DNA of 49,068 nt from Phlegmacium glaucopus (Eukaryota > Basidiomycota > Agaricomycetes > Agaricales > Cortinariaceae): the NCBI GenBank assembly GCA_015039465.1, contig MU130011.1:257652-306719 (forward strand), read 5' to 3'. Both the position numbers and the translations under genes were made by a program. This document shows positions 1 through 10,900 of the stretch, one piece after another. Each line of letters opens with the position of its first letter. The stretch's first letter is position 1. The notes under the pieces were generated by a model, which did no database searches, was not told the origin of the DNA, and saw only the letters and a program-made list of their open reading frames with translations.

Positions 1-770
1 GGTCAGAACCAATTCAAAATATTGTTGGCCTGCTTAGTTGGCCCAAAAATCTTGTGGACAATCGGGTCAGAGAACCAAATCACTCACCAGAAAATATTCT
101 GGGCCTACCGGGTCGGAACATAATGGTTAGCTGGCAGTATAATATTCTGGGAAATTGGGTCAGAACTGAGAATTGGTAGCTAGAAAATGTTCTGGGCCTA
201 CCCAGTCAGAACCAATTCAAAATATTGTTGGCCTGCTTAGTCAGCCCAAAAATCTTGTTGACAATTGGGTCCAACCTGAAGTAAGTAATGTGGGCCTACC
301 AGGCCAGAACTGAATCATGGGCCTATCTGGTCACAACCGAGCGGTTAGCCGGCCGGAACTGAAAATCAGATCAGAACCAATCGGAACCTAATTGTTAGCT
401 GGGCAGAAACTGAATTGAATCTGTAGTTGGAAATATCCAAATATTGTCAGCCTGGGTCAGAACCGAGTCAGTAGCCAGCCAGAAAATGCTCTGGGCAGCC
501 TGGTCAGAACCGAATCTTTAGATAGGGAGAAGCCTGACAATATCCTGGGCACTCGGGTCAGCAGGAATATGTTGCCAGCCGTAAAACATTCGGCTCGGAA
601 TTGAATTGGTAGCCAGAAATATTGTGGACCTACCTAGTCAGAACTGATTCATTAATCACCCAATCTGGTCAAAATTAGCATCCATCAATAAACCAACCTT
701 AGGCTGCTGTGGATTGATTATCGATTGATCAGTCATCAATCTGTGGTTCAAATACTGGCCTCAGGGTTTT
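1..770. repeat. Degenerate subterminal/minisatellite repeat block (left)
   Basis: This stretch has no gene. It is made of diverged copies of a unit containing 'gggcctacc', 'ggtcagaac' and 'ggtagctagaaaat', often with 'aatattctggg'. The segment at 1-70 recurs almost perfectly at about 205-276. A smaller block of the same family lies at about 1,945-2,075. The same motifs occur in reverse-complement orientation at 18,990-19,330, on the far side of the KDZ and TET genes, which suggests subterminal inverted repeats of one large element. Unit boundaries are irregular, so copy number cannot be stated. Confidence 0.75.
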
Positions 771-1183
771 TGTTAGGGGACACCCGACTTTAACCCAAAC
801 CTCAACTCTAGAATCATACACCCCACCTTTCCGACGACCTCCGACCTTCCGTCCAACTCCGCTTCCGTCACCGGTTGACTCCGGAATCCCGTAGTTCCGC
901 TCCGACTCCGGTCCTCCGATTCACTCCGTCTTTTATTTCTATTTTTCATATCGCACCACTTCTTATTTAATTAATTAATTATTATCGTATCATTCCTTTA
1001 TTTATTTTATATCTCCGTTATGTCCATATTAGTACTTAAACACCCCCAGCCTAGCAGGGATCCCCATCCTTTCCTCTTTGGATCCCCTGCTAGGTAAGTC
1101 ACTTGTAGATATCTTTTCTGAAATATTATTAACTTTGGATCCCCTGCTAGCTTGACTAAGTCAGCGTTGCAGTTGCCCTAACA
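771..1183 (+). mobile_element. Solo LTR with 5-bp target duplication
   Basis: The 413-bp segment starts TGTTAGGG and ends CCCTAACA, a perfect 8-bp terminal inverted repeat with the TG...CA ends of an LTR. It is flanked on both sides by the 5-bp direct repeat 'gtttt' (766-770 and 1,184-1,188). It holds no coding sequence. Inside, 'ggatcccctgctag' occurs twice in direct orientation and once inverted (about 1,055-1,150). This is what remains after LTR-LTR recombination of a retrotransposon. It sits inside the left repeat block, so it inserted after that block formed. Strand is arbitrary because no internal region is left. Confidence 0.85.
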
Positions 1184-1445
1184 GTTTTGGCTTCTTGACT
1201 ACTCTCCTCATCCCTAACTGCTTCATTGTGTTGGAAGTACATACTAAGCTAATAACTGCCAACGAGCTCATGCTCTCTTTAGCCTGCCTGCAGATATTTG
1301 GGCAATCAGGTCAAAAGCGAAGAATCATTATTGATCCGGAAATTATTCTGGTCATTCAGGCTCCTCTGACCCGAACACCCAAGATGCATTCTGTGTGTCG
1401 GCCAAAGAAAGATCAAGAAGAGGTCTGTGCAACTCATAAACTGAT

Positions 1446-2208
1446 ATCACCATGTCTCTCTCTCTTAATCTTACCATACTTGGAAGGGAGGTTGCTTGGT
1501 GCAATGCTTGACGGCCGGTCGAAGTTGAAAAGGTTTGTCTGTTTGGTCAGAGAGCTCCTGGACCGAGTGTACCAGGGCTTCAAGGTTGAAATTCAACAAA
1601 AACGGTCACTGAAAAGGCCTGTATTAGTTATCCTATCCAGACAAACAGACAAACCTTTTCAACTTCGACCAGCCATCAAGCATTGCACCAAGCGACCTCC
1701 CTTCCGAGTATGGTAAGATTAAGAGAGAGATGGCGATATCGGTGTATGACCTCCTGTTTATCTTTGGTGGACACCCGGAATGCTTCTGGGATGTTTGGGT
1801 GACAGGCCAAAATGCAGCCCAATTGCTGCCTGGGTTTTGTGTGATCACTCAGAATTGTGGTGCTTGGTTCACCACCCGAATTAGCCAGGCTGGAAACCTT
1901 CCAGTCAGACACAACCAAATGACATATTTTAGGCCGACCTGAATTAAGAACTAAATCTGTAGGCTGAAAATATCATAGGGCCGGAACTGAATGGTTAGAC
2001 AGCCTGAAACTATTCTGGGCAATCGGGTCAGACCCGAACCAAGTCGGAACCAAATGAAAACATTGTAGGCTGGCAAATGGCTAGTTACCAGTGAACTACA
2101 GAGAGAACAACAAATCTTTTCGACCGGCAGTCAAGCATTCTTGACTGCCGGTCGACGTTTGTCAATGATAATTAATGAACACTGGCCTTTTAAGTGACCG
2201 TTTGTGAT
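1446..2208. repeat. Foldback region with interleaved inverted repeats
   Basis: Sequence at about 1,446-1,545 is nearly the reverse complement of about 1,638-1,737, giving arms of about 95 bp around a loop of about 90 bp. A second pair, about 1,588-1,632 and 2,168-2,208, is also inverted and contains 'aacggtcact' and 'aaaaggcc'. The pairs interleave rather than nest. ORFs on both strands here are consequences of the symmetry and are not called as genes. The preceding 1,189-1,445 shows nothing recognisable. This could be a decayed foldback element or inverted duplications of the surrounding repeat. Confidence 0.7.
2120..2155. repeat. Perfect 16-bp hairpin with 4-nt loop
   Basis: Arms at 2,120-2,135 and 2,140-2,155 are exact reverse complements (core 'cgaccggcagtcaag') around the loop 'catt'. 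It lies in the foldback region. A related 'gacggccggtcgaagttg' occurs at about 1,510. It could be a terminator-like or transposase-binding hairpin; nothing more can be said from sequence. Confidence 0.7.
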
Positions 2209-2402
2209 GAATTTTGATCTTCACTTGTTCCAGGAGCTCCAGATCTCTGACCTCCCATTTGGGCTTGTTTCTGTTGATGGGAAGCTTCGAGGTTCAATTT
2301 ACCTGACCCTGGTCAGCAATGGTACTTTGTTCACTGCCCGATCTATTCCAGGCCTCAATCGGCTTGTGATTGAAGAAAGTTTAATACAGATACACGAATT
2401 AT

Positions 2403-3359
2403 TTACTGGTCCCAGCTGATCAACCACCCTTGAATGTTACTCTGAATGCTCTCAAGGGTATAACCTGTAACGAACGCCTGGTCTTCAATAAATTCAATAC
2501 GGTCCAGATGATCCTCCGCAGCTTTGAGGGCAGCAGCATATCCGACACCGTATGGAATGCTGGAAGCATTGGGAGGCCGGATCTCCTCATGGGCATTTTG
2601 TAGTTCCGGAAAGGTTGGCTACAGAGCAACCGAATCAACCCAGAAAGTCTGGTGAAGCCTGAGAGATTTACATACCTTGAAATCGGTAGGATCCACCTCG
2701 CGGGTATCACCCAATCGGCGGAAGTTTTGTCCCTGCTCCTGCTTTTCTGCATGTGACCGGATTGGCCCTTTCTGTGGAGATGGCCTGGGTGGCACTCCTT
2801 TCTTTTGCCTCTTGCAAGGAGGTCTGCCATCAGTGGGAGATCTCCGTACACCCTTTTTCTTTGATTTGGATGCTTTTGGGAGAGCTTTGATTGCTGATTC
2901 AGGAAAGGGTGGAACTGTTGGGAATGCTGGCATTGAAATATTGTCATGGTCCAGATAGTCGGGGACTCCAAATGGGTCGGAGTCTGGCATTGGAAAGGAG
3001 GGAAAGGTTGAATTGGGGTCTGAGGCCAGCCCAGGGAAATTGGGGAGGGCCGCATCATCATCCAAATCAAGTTCCCAGAACATAGGACAGGGAGAGCTGG
3101 CAGAAGTGAGGATGGTAGATGATTCGGGGAAGGGTGGCATAGAGACTGAATTATGAATGGGAGAGATCGGAGGTGAATTGGGAAATGGGGGGACCTCAGG
3201 CGAATTGGCTGGTTTGGGCAGAGGACCGACAAGAGGTGAATCGGGAAATGGGGGGACATTTGCTGATTCGGGGAATGGAGGCAAGGCAGGCAAAATCGGG
3301 GGGGAATCCGGGAATGCTGGCATTCTTTCAGGGTCATCATGGCTTGTGAATGTGACCAT
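2403..3359 (-). CDS. Proline-rich PPFPxSP-repeat protein, function unknown
   Basis: Two exons, 3,359-2,676 and 2,618-2,403, are joined across a 57-bp intron (GTATGT...TGTAG), giving 299 residues and ending at a TAA. I chose the ATG at 3,359 because it opens the long proline-rich frame. The N-terminal half has at least eight degenerate copies of P-x-FP-(D/E/N)-S-P or PPFPES. A basic stretch follows (KASKSKKKGVRR, KRQKK; about residues 165-190), resembling a nuclear localisation signal. The second exon (about 72 codons) is not proline-rich and is compositionally ordinary. I recognise no domain. The gene is divergent from the coiled-coil/Cys gene at 3,682, with about 320 bp between them, and lies inside the putative KDZ composite element, so it is probably an accessory gene of that element. 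The frame contains no stops. Confidence 0.65.
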
Positions 3360-3681
3360 TTTTGGGGGATTGTTGGTTGTTTGGGGTCGGGAAGTATCTG
3401 TGAATGGACTGTCAGAGTTGGCCCAATTTTGTGAAGAAGGGAGAGAAGAAGATATTAAAACTTATGTCTCATGTGTGGTGCCATGGTGTAGTTGGGGATT
3501 GACTGGAATATGCTGAGATGACGGTTGGTGGATGGAAGCAAAAAATGTTGATCATGTTTGCCAAGTCACATGGTCATGATTTGCGCAATGTGTATGAAAG
3601 AAAGTTTATGCAACAGCTTCCTCTTTTTCATCTTCAACCACCATTCCCTCACTCCACTCCCAACATCGCTACATCACCCCA
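3360..3681. promoter_or_regulatory. Shared divergent intergenic region
   Basis: These 322 bp separate the start codons of the two divergent genes and must contain both promoters. No convincing TATA box is seen; a pyrimidine-rich tract lies just before the + strand start (about 3,620-3,660). Confidence 0.4.
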
Positions 3682-5272
3682 ATGCCTTCCAAGTCTGCTC
3701 AACCCTCCAAGGCCAAGATGGGTGCCGCTGAACAACAAAAATATAACACTGATGTGGTTGGCTGGGCAAAGAAGCTGTGGGGAGCAATGAAGGATGGGAG
3801 TTATGCCCCAGACCACCAAGACTTTTTCGATGAGTTCAACAGGCTTCATGACACGTCTGAAGGCAGCCAGAGCACAAAAACCACCATGCTGGACCATGTC
3901 GCCCCGATTTACGATCATGTCGCATCGCAGGGCTATCAGCCCGATACCCATTACCAGCCTCTCAAAGTCGCTGTGTCCAACTTCTGCACCAACAAACCTG
4001 TGACCAAATGGGTTGGCCCAGCCGATCAGTGGAGCCGGTCGCCTTCCCCTACCTTGAATTCCCCGAAGCCGATGCCAACACCCACCAACAAAGTTGGTAA
4101 ACAAACCATGCCGCGCCTGAAGCCACAAGAACTCATGGCCTGCATTGTTGCAAGCAATGCAGGACCATCAAAAAAGGGCAAGTCAAAGGCCCCGATCTCC
4201 GAAGAACTGCTCCTATTGGAGGACGACACATTTTTTGGAGAACCGGAAACCAAAGCCCCACTGCCGTCACGGGCTTCTAAGCCTCTCCCCCCAACCAATG
4301 GGATGGAGACAAATAGCAGCAAGTGCAAAATATGCAGCCAATGTGGCCATGGATGTCACATCAATCCAAGGGCCACCAACGCTCTTGCCGCCTGTTTTGA
4401 GTGCAACCACTGGAAACTGAAGTGCTCTCTTGCAGGACCCCGGGTCAAGAAGCAGGCTGAGCCTGCTCTGGACGCTACCACCTGTATCAAAAAGCGTGCT
4501 CAGCCTGCTTCCGATGGCCCGTCCCATGACAAAAAGCTTGCTGAGCTGGCTCATGATGACAATGATGACATGGAGATCAAAGTTCCAGTTGCCAAACCTC
4601 GGAAGACACAGAGGAAGGCCCTGACTCAGCCCTCTCCTGGCCAGCCTGGCCAATACAGTGGTCAGTTGTTTCAATCCTTTTTTTCTTCTCTTTTTCAATT
4701 GATAGACACTCTTTCTAGTGGTGTCCTTCCCTTCTGATATTCTCAAGAAGCTCAAAGATTATGAGTCGGCAACATGCTGGCAGGATGAGAAAATCGAAGA
4801 GTTATCTCAAACGGTGGCCTGACTCACCCAAGAGAACCGGACAACATGGGAATGGTTTGATACCTGGGTCAGGTTGCTCTGGGAGAATGTAAACAGGCAG
4901 GATGAGAAGATTGGGGCAGCTGTCAGGGCCATCTGGGAACAGGTGGAGGAAACATCCCGACACGTTGCGTTGTGTGAGGCTGGAGACAAACTGGATGCCT
5001 TGCTCAAGGTCCCAGTCGGGCTCCCATATGAAGAGTCCATCCCCAAACCCTCCACTCCGACTCCGACTCTGACTCCAGCCTCCCCGACTCCCCAGCCCAC
5101 AACATCAGCATTGCTTCCCCCACTGGAGCTCTCGACCCCAAGAGCCGACTCCACTCCCATCAACATGTTCCCGATGGATTCCGACATGGATGAATCTCCC
5201 AAGTCCAACAAGCGGTCAGCGTCTAGCGTCACTCCTGGTCAGAGCAAACATCGTAAACTTGGGGAGTCATAG
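3682..5272 (+). pseudogene. Coiled-coil/cysteine-cluster protein with one internal stop
   Basis: Exon 1 (3,682-4,660) and exon 2 (4,719-5,272) join in phase across a 58-bp GT...AG intron to make 511 codons. Residues about 210-255 carry a cysteine cluster (KCKICSQCGHGC ... ACFECNHWKLKCSL) that may bind zinc. Exon 2 contains helical sequence (WENVNRQDEKI, WEQVEETSRHVAL), then a Pro/Thr/Ser tail ending in a basic KRSASS...KHRK segment. One in-frame TGA at 4,820-4,822 interrupts the frame (context V-A-stop-L-T-Q-E-N); it is explained by a CGA arginine codon mutated at its CpG. The same architecture (coil, C-x2-C...C-x2-C-x5-C-S-L, coil) occurs in the broken gene at 39.7-40.4 kb, so this is a dispersed mobile-element gene family. 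Role unknown; DNA binding is a guess. It is convergent with the TET/JBP gene. Confidence 0.7.
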
Positions 5273-5727
5273 TCGGGTAGCGTTGTCAGCTGGCTGATTG
5301 TCCATTTGGGGGGCATTTTTTTTTTGGCACATATATATAGAGAACAACAACATCAATGCATCTGTTGCGGACAGGTCACCCGCATAAGTGGCCCAATAAT
5401 TATATTGTAAACATATCCCATCGGTCACCATATAGTGACCCAAATATATTTCTTGCAATAGTAGCCTGAGCACACAGGAAACTCGAATTCGGGTGGACCC
5501 AAGATTGAATTCAGAAAAATCCACTTTCTGGTAACTACCCTGGCCAGCGTGTTCACAAGAAAGTGTAATCAAGAAGGGCATACAATTTTTGAATTTGTGA
5601 TAAGAACAAGATGCTATATAAAAGAGGTATGAAGGTTCCGGTTCCGGTGGGCTAGTCATTGAAAAGGCTGGGCAAGAAGCTTTCGGTAGTTGGCTTCGTT
5701 GGACCAATCCCCGGTCGGGAGACCAAG

Positions 5728-6940
5728 TCAATTCATCACGTTGTCACGCATGTAGAAAGAAATCACTGCCCGATTGCCTTCACAAATCGCACCATGCCGG
5801 AAGATCTTTGACGACACCCCAACGATTGTCCCCGGGTTATATTTGAAAGTGTAACCGAAGGCAGGGACCTCATATCGACCATTATTATACTCACCCAATC
5901 CCAACATTAAGTCCATCCACTCAACCCATCCACCTGTATCACAGTGCAATGGTGTCACCCGATTGCTGATGACTGAGAGAGCGGAGAACGGCATTTGCCA
6001 AATTTCCAATACTTCACAAAGCCGGGTGGGGTTGTTGCACACCTGTGGGTCCAACTGTAAGGCCCGTAGTCCCTTCACTCCAATGTCAAAGAGTTCTGGT
6101 TGGACAATGCTGAGAATGCCTCCCATCAAGGCAAAAGGCCAATAGCTTTTCCTCAACCAGTTGCATGTAGGGTTGTCTTTGATAAGATCAACCGATACTT
6201 TCAGACGGTATTCCTCCGACTACTCTGTTGGTCAGTTTGATGAAGACTCAGCGGGTGCCGAAATACCTTGTGTCCCTGCTCAAACCAGGCAGGAGATATA
6301 TTCAGATTCCCAGCCTTCAAACTGCCTGCAACTGGTTGGTAATACTCTGGTGATGTTCGCCAATTACCCAATGGCTTGTTGTCGAACTTCAATGCTCCGG
6401 TCAACATGTTAAGGTCTCTAAACATTGACTCCTATCTTCATATTAAAGTCTGTTCATCATGAAAGTTGAATGTTCACTTGTACCTGACATTCCAGTTGTA
6501 AAATATTTGGCAAGTACCACAGCATCATCCGGCCATGACGATCGGTAATGGTGCATGGTGCGATCTGGAGATGATAATTTTTTTTCAATGGCTTGAATGA
6601 TCTTTGCAGCACTTCTTCATGATCAGTAGTGATCCCTGTGAATTTGACCCCAACATGATCAGCATATTGCCTAACATCCCAGTTGGTTGAAACTAATTGA
6701 AATGAATTAAAAGCATCAGAGTGAAATGTGAACGGATAAACCTTGGTTGTGGAAGGCACGCGCTAGGACATCCAACGCCAGATCGACGTCCAACACGAAT
6801 TCAACTGACCACCCATGTGGGTGTTGGATCTCCAGATCAGGCTGTTCCATCCCAAGGGTACTGAGCAATACACTTGGAAACTTCGTTTGCATATAGGTTG
6901 CTACCGTGCAGGTCTCTTGAAGCACTGGGACATGAGACAT
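5728..6940 (-). CDS. TET/JBP-family 2-oxoglutarate/Fe(II) dioxygenase (5-methylcytosine oxidase homologue)
   Basis: Four exons (6,940-6,742; 6,692-6,484; 6,431-6,267; 6,219-5,728) join in phase through GT-AG introns of about 47-52 bp into 354 residues with no internal stop. Fungal TET/JBP landmarks occur in order: 'APCTITDRHGR...WYLP' (about 110-130), 'GNWRTSPEY' and 'NISPAWFEQGH' (about 160-190), and the double-stranded beta-helix core. Visible ligands are H283 and D285 of the HxD motif (LHCDTGGW), the distal H333 (FRHGA) and the 2-oxoglutarate-binding arginine R341 (GNRAVISFY). These enzymes oxidise the methyl group of 5-methylcytosine in DNA, in the nucleus. Fungal TET/JBP genes are known to be amplified with KDZ transposons (Iyer and colleagues), which matches the KDZ gene 4 kb away. 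The intact frame among decayed neighbours suggests recent activity or selection. The exact start is less certain than the core. Confidence 0.88.
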
Positions 6941-8779
6941 GGTGGTAAGGGATTGAATGACAAATCATTTTTTCAACATAAATTTAAGGATCGCTTAAAT
7001 CCTCCTAATTTCCTAATTTTGGGCGATTAACCCAGACTTATTCCACATAAAAAGTCTACATTACATTGAGGTCTGCCAACAGACATTATTTATTAACCCA
7101 CACCGATCAGATAGGTGCTGATATTCCTAGTCATCACTGGCCGGTGACCAACTTGCAGCGATGACATCAATCGGCCTTCGCAGAAGCAGCCTGTGCCGAC
7201 TGTAGCAAGCCATCTAAGATCTTCATCACTTGCTGATGATTTGCCTATACAGCTGCACTGGAACATGATCGGCACCTAGGCCGGTACCAGCAGTGTTGGG
7301 TAACGGCCAGTCCCGATCGGCTCGAGAGTTCCACCAACGTTCAGATGTTTGGAGTTGGGTCGGGCCCGATTAGTCCAACAAGGAAAGTGGGGCTGAATGA
7401 AAATGGAAAGTGAAGGGAGGTGTGAGGAATGAGATTTGTGAATGAGGTGGAATGTAGATGTGCCGGAGTTGAGTCAGGACCAGGCTCGGGTTCAGGCCTG
7501 ATTGGGATTTGGGATGGGTATGAAATTGACTGCCCAGGCACTGACAGACACCAGCGAACAATTGGGTGGCGGGTGGTTCCTTGTGTGATTCTTTTCTGGT
7601 CCAGTGGTGATCCCATTCAGCAGTCTGACGAGCTGACCAGAGGAACCATCAAGGTTCAATAACATAGATTGGGTGGCTGGCTAATTGGGAGGATTGGGTG
7701 AATGGACAATATTTTGCAGGTAACCAGGTATTGTTGATCGGCATTTCTTTCACATGGCCGACCAGATGAACGGCCAAAGTTCTATAAAGGCCAAATCTAT
7801 ATATGCAAAAACACCCTCAACATCCACAAAACAGCTCCCTAGGACCCATCCACATACCCTCTCCCCCTCAGTCTCTAATCCACACATGTAAGGGTGTCTT
7901 CTGTCTACTAAAATCTACTTTGCAACCATGTTTCATCAGGAGGCTTCAACGCAAAATGAAAATTAGTGAAAAAAGAGTGTTTCAGAGGCCTCTCTCAAGT
8001 TCAACTGGCAAACTAAGTTGGCTTTCTTCATTTTTCATTCAAGATATTTTCCCTCTTCGTCTTGCATCTGCCAAAGTACATAAAATTCAAACCATCGATG
8101 CCTGGCATCTTGCCTGGGCCCAAAGGCCGGCAAAAAATGAAGATCTTCATGCTCACCATCATGTTCATTGTTGGTAAGTACATGGTTGGCGGGATTAGAA
8201 TAAAGGTCAATATGACCCTCCTTAGGGCTCATAACATGGGTGAGAGCCTTAGTATATATCTCCTTTATCACCTACTCCAATGTGGAGGCGCCAAGTACAC
8301 ACCAGCCATCACATTGTAGTCAGATAGGTTAATGGCCAGTGTAGTTTGAATTTTGTGAATTTAGATTGTATCAGAGTTCCTAACTGCGGGAATTTGAACA
8401 AGGTCACAGCCTGCATGTATGCTAAGGTTTTGGCCAAGTATCAGCCCGGTAGGGACTCTATTCACTGACCGATGCAGGACGCAAAGAATCTTGTACGCAC
8501 AGGCCAGGCGGTATCAACCCTTAAATGGCAAGCCTTTATCCTAAGTTAGCCCATTCTGATGCGCCATCATAAATCAGGTCAGCCAGAATACATAGATCAA
8601 TAGCATTCCTAGTTTTATAGACCCTAAATGGCCAGCCCTTTAACACAAGTTAGCCTATTTTGATGCGCCATCATAAGTCGGGCTGGCCCGATTATAGTTT
8701 TTTCACGTCCCTATTAATTTTTTTACTTGTTCCTGGACTTGGACTCGTTCTTCCCTCCCCCTCAACACTGACCACCGAA
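6941..8779. other. Gene-poor spacer within the composite element
   Basis: About 1.8 kb lies between the TET/JBP start and the next + strand gene. Short ORFs exist on both strands (for example 7,429-7,662 + and 8,035-8,271 -), but none has a recognisable motif or consistent exon structure. The minus-strand ORF ending near 8,035 reads acceptably (HEDLHFLPAFGPRQ, WFEFYVLWQM) but is stopped at both sides; it may be a relic exon. TA-rich 'ctatataaagg'-like sequence near 7,785-7,800 could be a promoter for something lost. Confidence 0.4.
8519..8690. repeat. Two direct repeats of about 65 bp
   Basis: Sequence at about 8,521-8,585 ('aaatggcaagcc', 'aagttagcccatt', 'gatgcgccatcataaa') recurs at about 8,628-8,690 with a few substitutions. 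It lies just upstream of the 8,780 gene and could be part of its promoter region; no function is evident. Confidence 0.7.
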
Positions 8780-10737
8780 ATGTCTGCCCCATCCATTCCC
8801 ATGTTACCCAGCACCAATTTGCCAGCTGATAATGTCCCACTCACATTTACCAAAGACGAGATGAAGATAACGAGGAAATGGCTAGAGTGGTTCAAGAAGC
8901 TGGAAAAGGGGACACAGCAACACAACATGTTAAGACATGATATCCTACCTCGACTCTCCACCCTAAATAAGCATCTCAAAAACGATCAATGGAAACGCTG
9001 AAAGTCGGTGAGTGGATAAAATTATAATATTGCATTATTACTTGGACTTAGTAAATGTACAGCAAGTGAAGCGTTGGTTTCAGAACCAGTCCCGCACATC
9101 AAGCGCTACCACTCGACTCTCTCTCAAAAAGAACATGTCGCTTAAACAAGTCACCTGCCATGTCTACAAGGCAGAAATTGCTTCCATTGCCGAAAGGAGA
9201 GCAAATGGGGCAAAACCAGGCTCCCAAGAATATTTTCCATTCTTCCAGGGGGCCATCACTGAGTTTATGGACGGACTGGATGAGGAAAGTCGGGCCCGGT
9301 TGGAGGATGAACGGGACAAATGGCTGAGTGGGGTTCACCCTCTTGAAGTTAAAAGAAAGGCGGCACAGGGAATGGGTCAGAGTTTCCTGGAAAAGTCGGC
9401 CCAGACTCAATACAATGAAAATGGGGATGCGAAGTGTGGTTTGGGAAATTCCACGAAAATAAAGCCGGTATGAAACTGTTTCAATTGTGAGTTGGACCAT
9501 ATTATATTATATTTGTCTGCCACTGATAAATTGTTGTGTAGCCATGACTACAACGAGAATCATGGCAAAATCAAGGTCCAGTCGTTTGAAGCAAAATACC
9601 CAGAGGCTGTAGAAGAGTTCAAAGCGGCATGGGTGGAATACATGGCGTATTGTTATGAGGTTGAGTCGGGTGAACAAGTGGAGTCAGTCGCACAGAGTCG
9701 GGCTACAACAGCCTTGATAGAACTTGAGCGGGACGTAAAAGGCTTTCCATTGCTACCCAACTCATGTGTAGGGGACACCTTGGCCTTTATAAAGAAGTTG
9801 ATACGAAGCTTCATCACAGCTCATTACCGTAAGTTGACCCGATATCCCCCTTGCTGATTTATTCTGACATTTTCCAGGTTTTGCATCCAGGCACAAACAA
9901 GATCGGGTCCCATGGAAACACATCAAGGAACACACAAGCAATTTCATTGACGATCAATATCTCCCTGAACCTCTTGATACTCTTCAAGCCATGATTGAAG
10001 ATCCCAGCGATATGAAGAAGGAGCGGATCACACAGCTTCTAGAACATTGGAGACGACCGGTTCCCGGTTCTGACCTCTTTAGGTTCAGCTACGTCTTGGT
10101 GAACAACAAGAGTAATGAAACTATGCCGGCGTTATATAAAATATCCCCGGCCCCTCAGAATAGGGAAGTCATCCCGACAGGTCCAATTGCAATTGATGAA
10201 GGACCATCATTGGACTGGGACACAGAATATAATGACCAGCCACTTCGGTTCACTCCCGGTCCTCATGATGATGAGAATATGGAACCGTCCAACGACCTGG
10301 ATCCCCAAGAGCTAGAGTCACTACCGCCGAATCCTGTCCTTGAGGCCCCACTCTTGACTCTTCTCAGAACAGAGAGCGTTCCCTCAAAGGCTCCAACTCC
10401 CATTATTGACCCACAATTGATCGGACTAGAGTACACGTCCCCACCGCAAAGTCCTGTGGAATCCACTCCACCAGATACTGTTGGTCAAATACCACCTGGG
10501 CCTGAACCCCGACCCCGACCCCGACCCCGACCACGCCCAAAAGGGAAGACCCCGCAGGAACCCACTGCAGCTACAATGGCTGCCACTGAGCCAGAACCGG
10601 AGTTGGGCCGCACGAAGCGCATTGCAAAGCGAAGGCTAGACCTTTACGAGGTGGAAGAAATGAAGGCTGCTGAACGTGCTGAAAAGAAGGCCCGGGACAA
10701 ACAAGAGACTCAGGCGAAGAGACAAAAGAGGAAGTGA
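8780..10737 (+). pseudogene. Accessory protein of unknown function (agaricomycete mobile-element family), broken
   Basis: Four exons can be followed: 8,780-9,007, 9,063 to about 9,470, 9,542-9,828 and 9,878-10,737. Clear introns are 9,008-9,062 and 9,829-9,877. The product has a tryptophan-rich N-terminus (EWFKKLEK...VKRWFQNQSR), an acidic middle, a segment with 'DRVPWKHIKEHTSNFID' and 'LLEHWRRP', a Pro-rich C-terminus with an (RP)5 run at about 10,505-10,545, and a basic coiled tail (AERAEKKARDKQE). I recognise this layout from hypothetical proteins common in agaricomycete genomes, but no catalytic domain is named. Damage: an in-frame TGA near 9,001 (again CGA to TGA context), a frameshift near 9,400 and a TAA shortly after it. 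It is convergent with the KDZ gene, with stop codons about 130 bp apart. Confidence 0.6.
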
Positions 10738-10842
10738 ATCAGTGCCCAGAGGAGCCAGTCCCAACTTAAATATCATGAGTGTCCCGGCCCATTGCCAACT
10801 TCACTATTTTGATCGGGCCAATCCCATTCTCACAGCCTACTT

Positions 10843-10900
10843 ATATACTAGGTGCATACTCTGAATCACATTATGTACTAGGTGCATACTCTGAATCATC
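10843..10900. repeat. 30-bp tandem duplication at the KDZ stop codon
   Basis: 'actaggtgcatactctgaatca' occurs at 10,847 and again at 10,877, a period of 30 bp. The KDZ frame (read on the minus strand) ends with a TAA between the two copies, so the duplication spans the 3' end of that gene. Confidence 0.8.

Noticed and set aside
1195..1942. ORFs on both strands in the foldback region
   Set aside because: They arise from the inverted-repeat symmetry and share no protein features.
5267..5731. 154-codon minus-strand ORF downstream of TET/JBP
   Set aside because: It has no motif and starts at the TET/JBP stop; it is probably 3' untranslated sequence.
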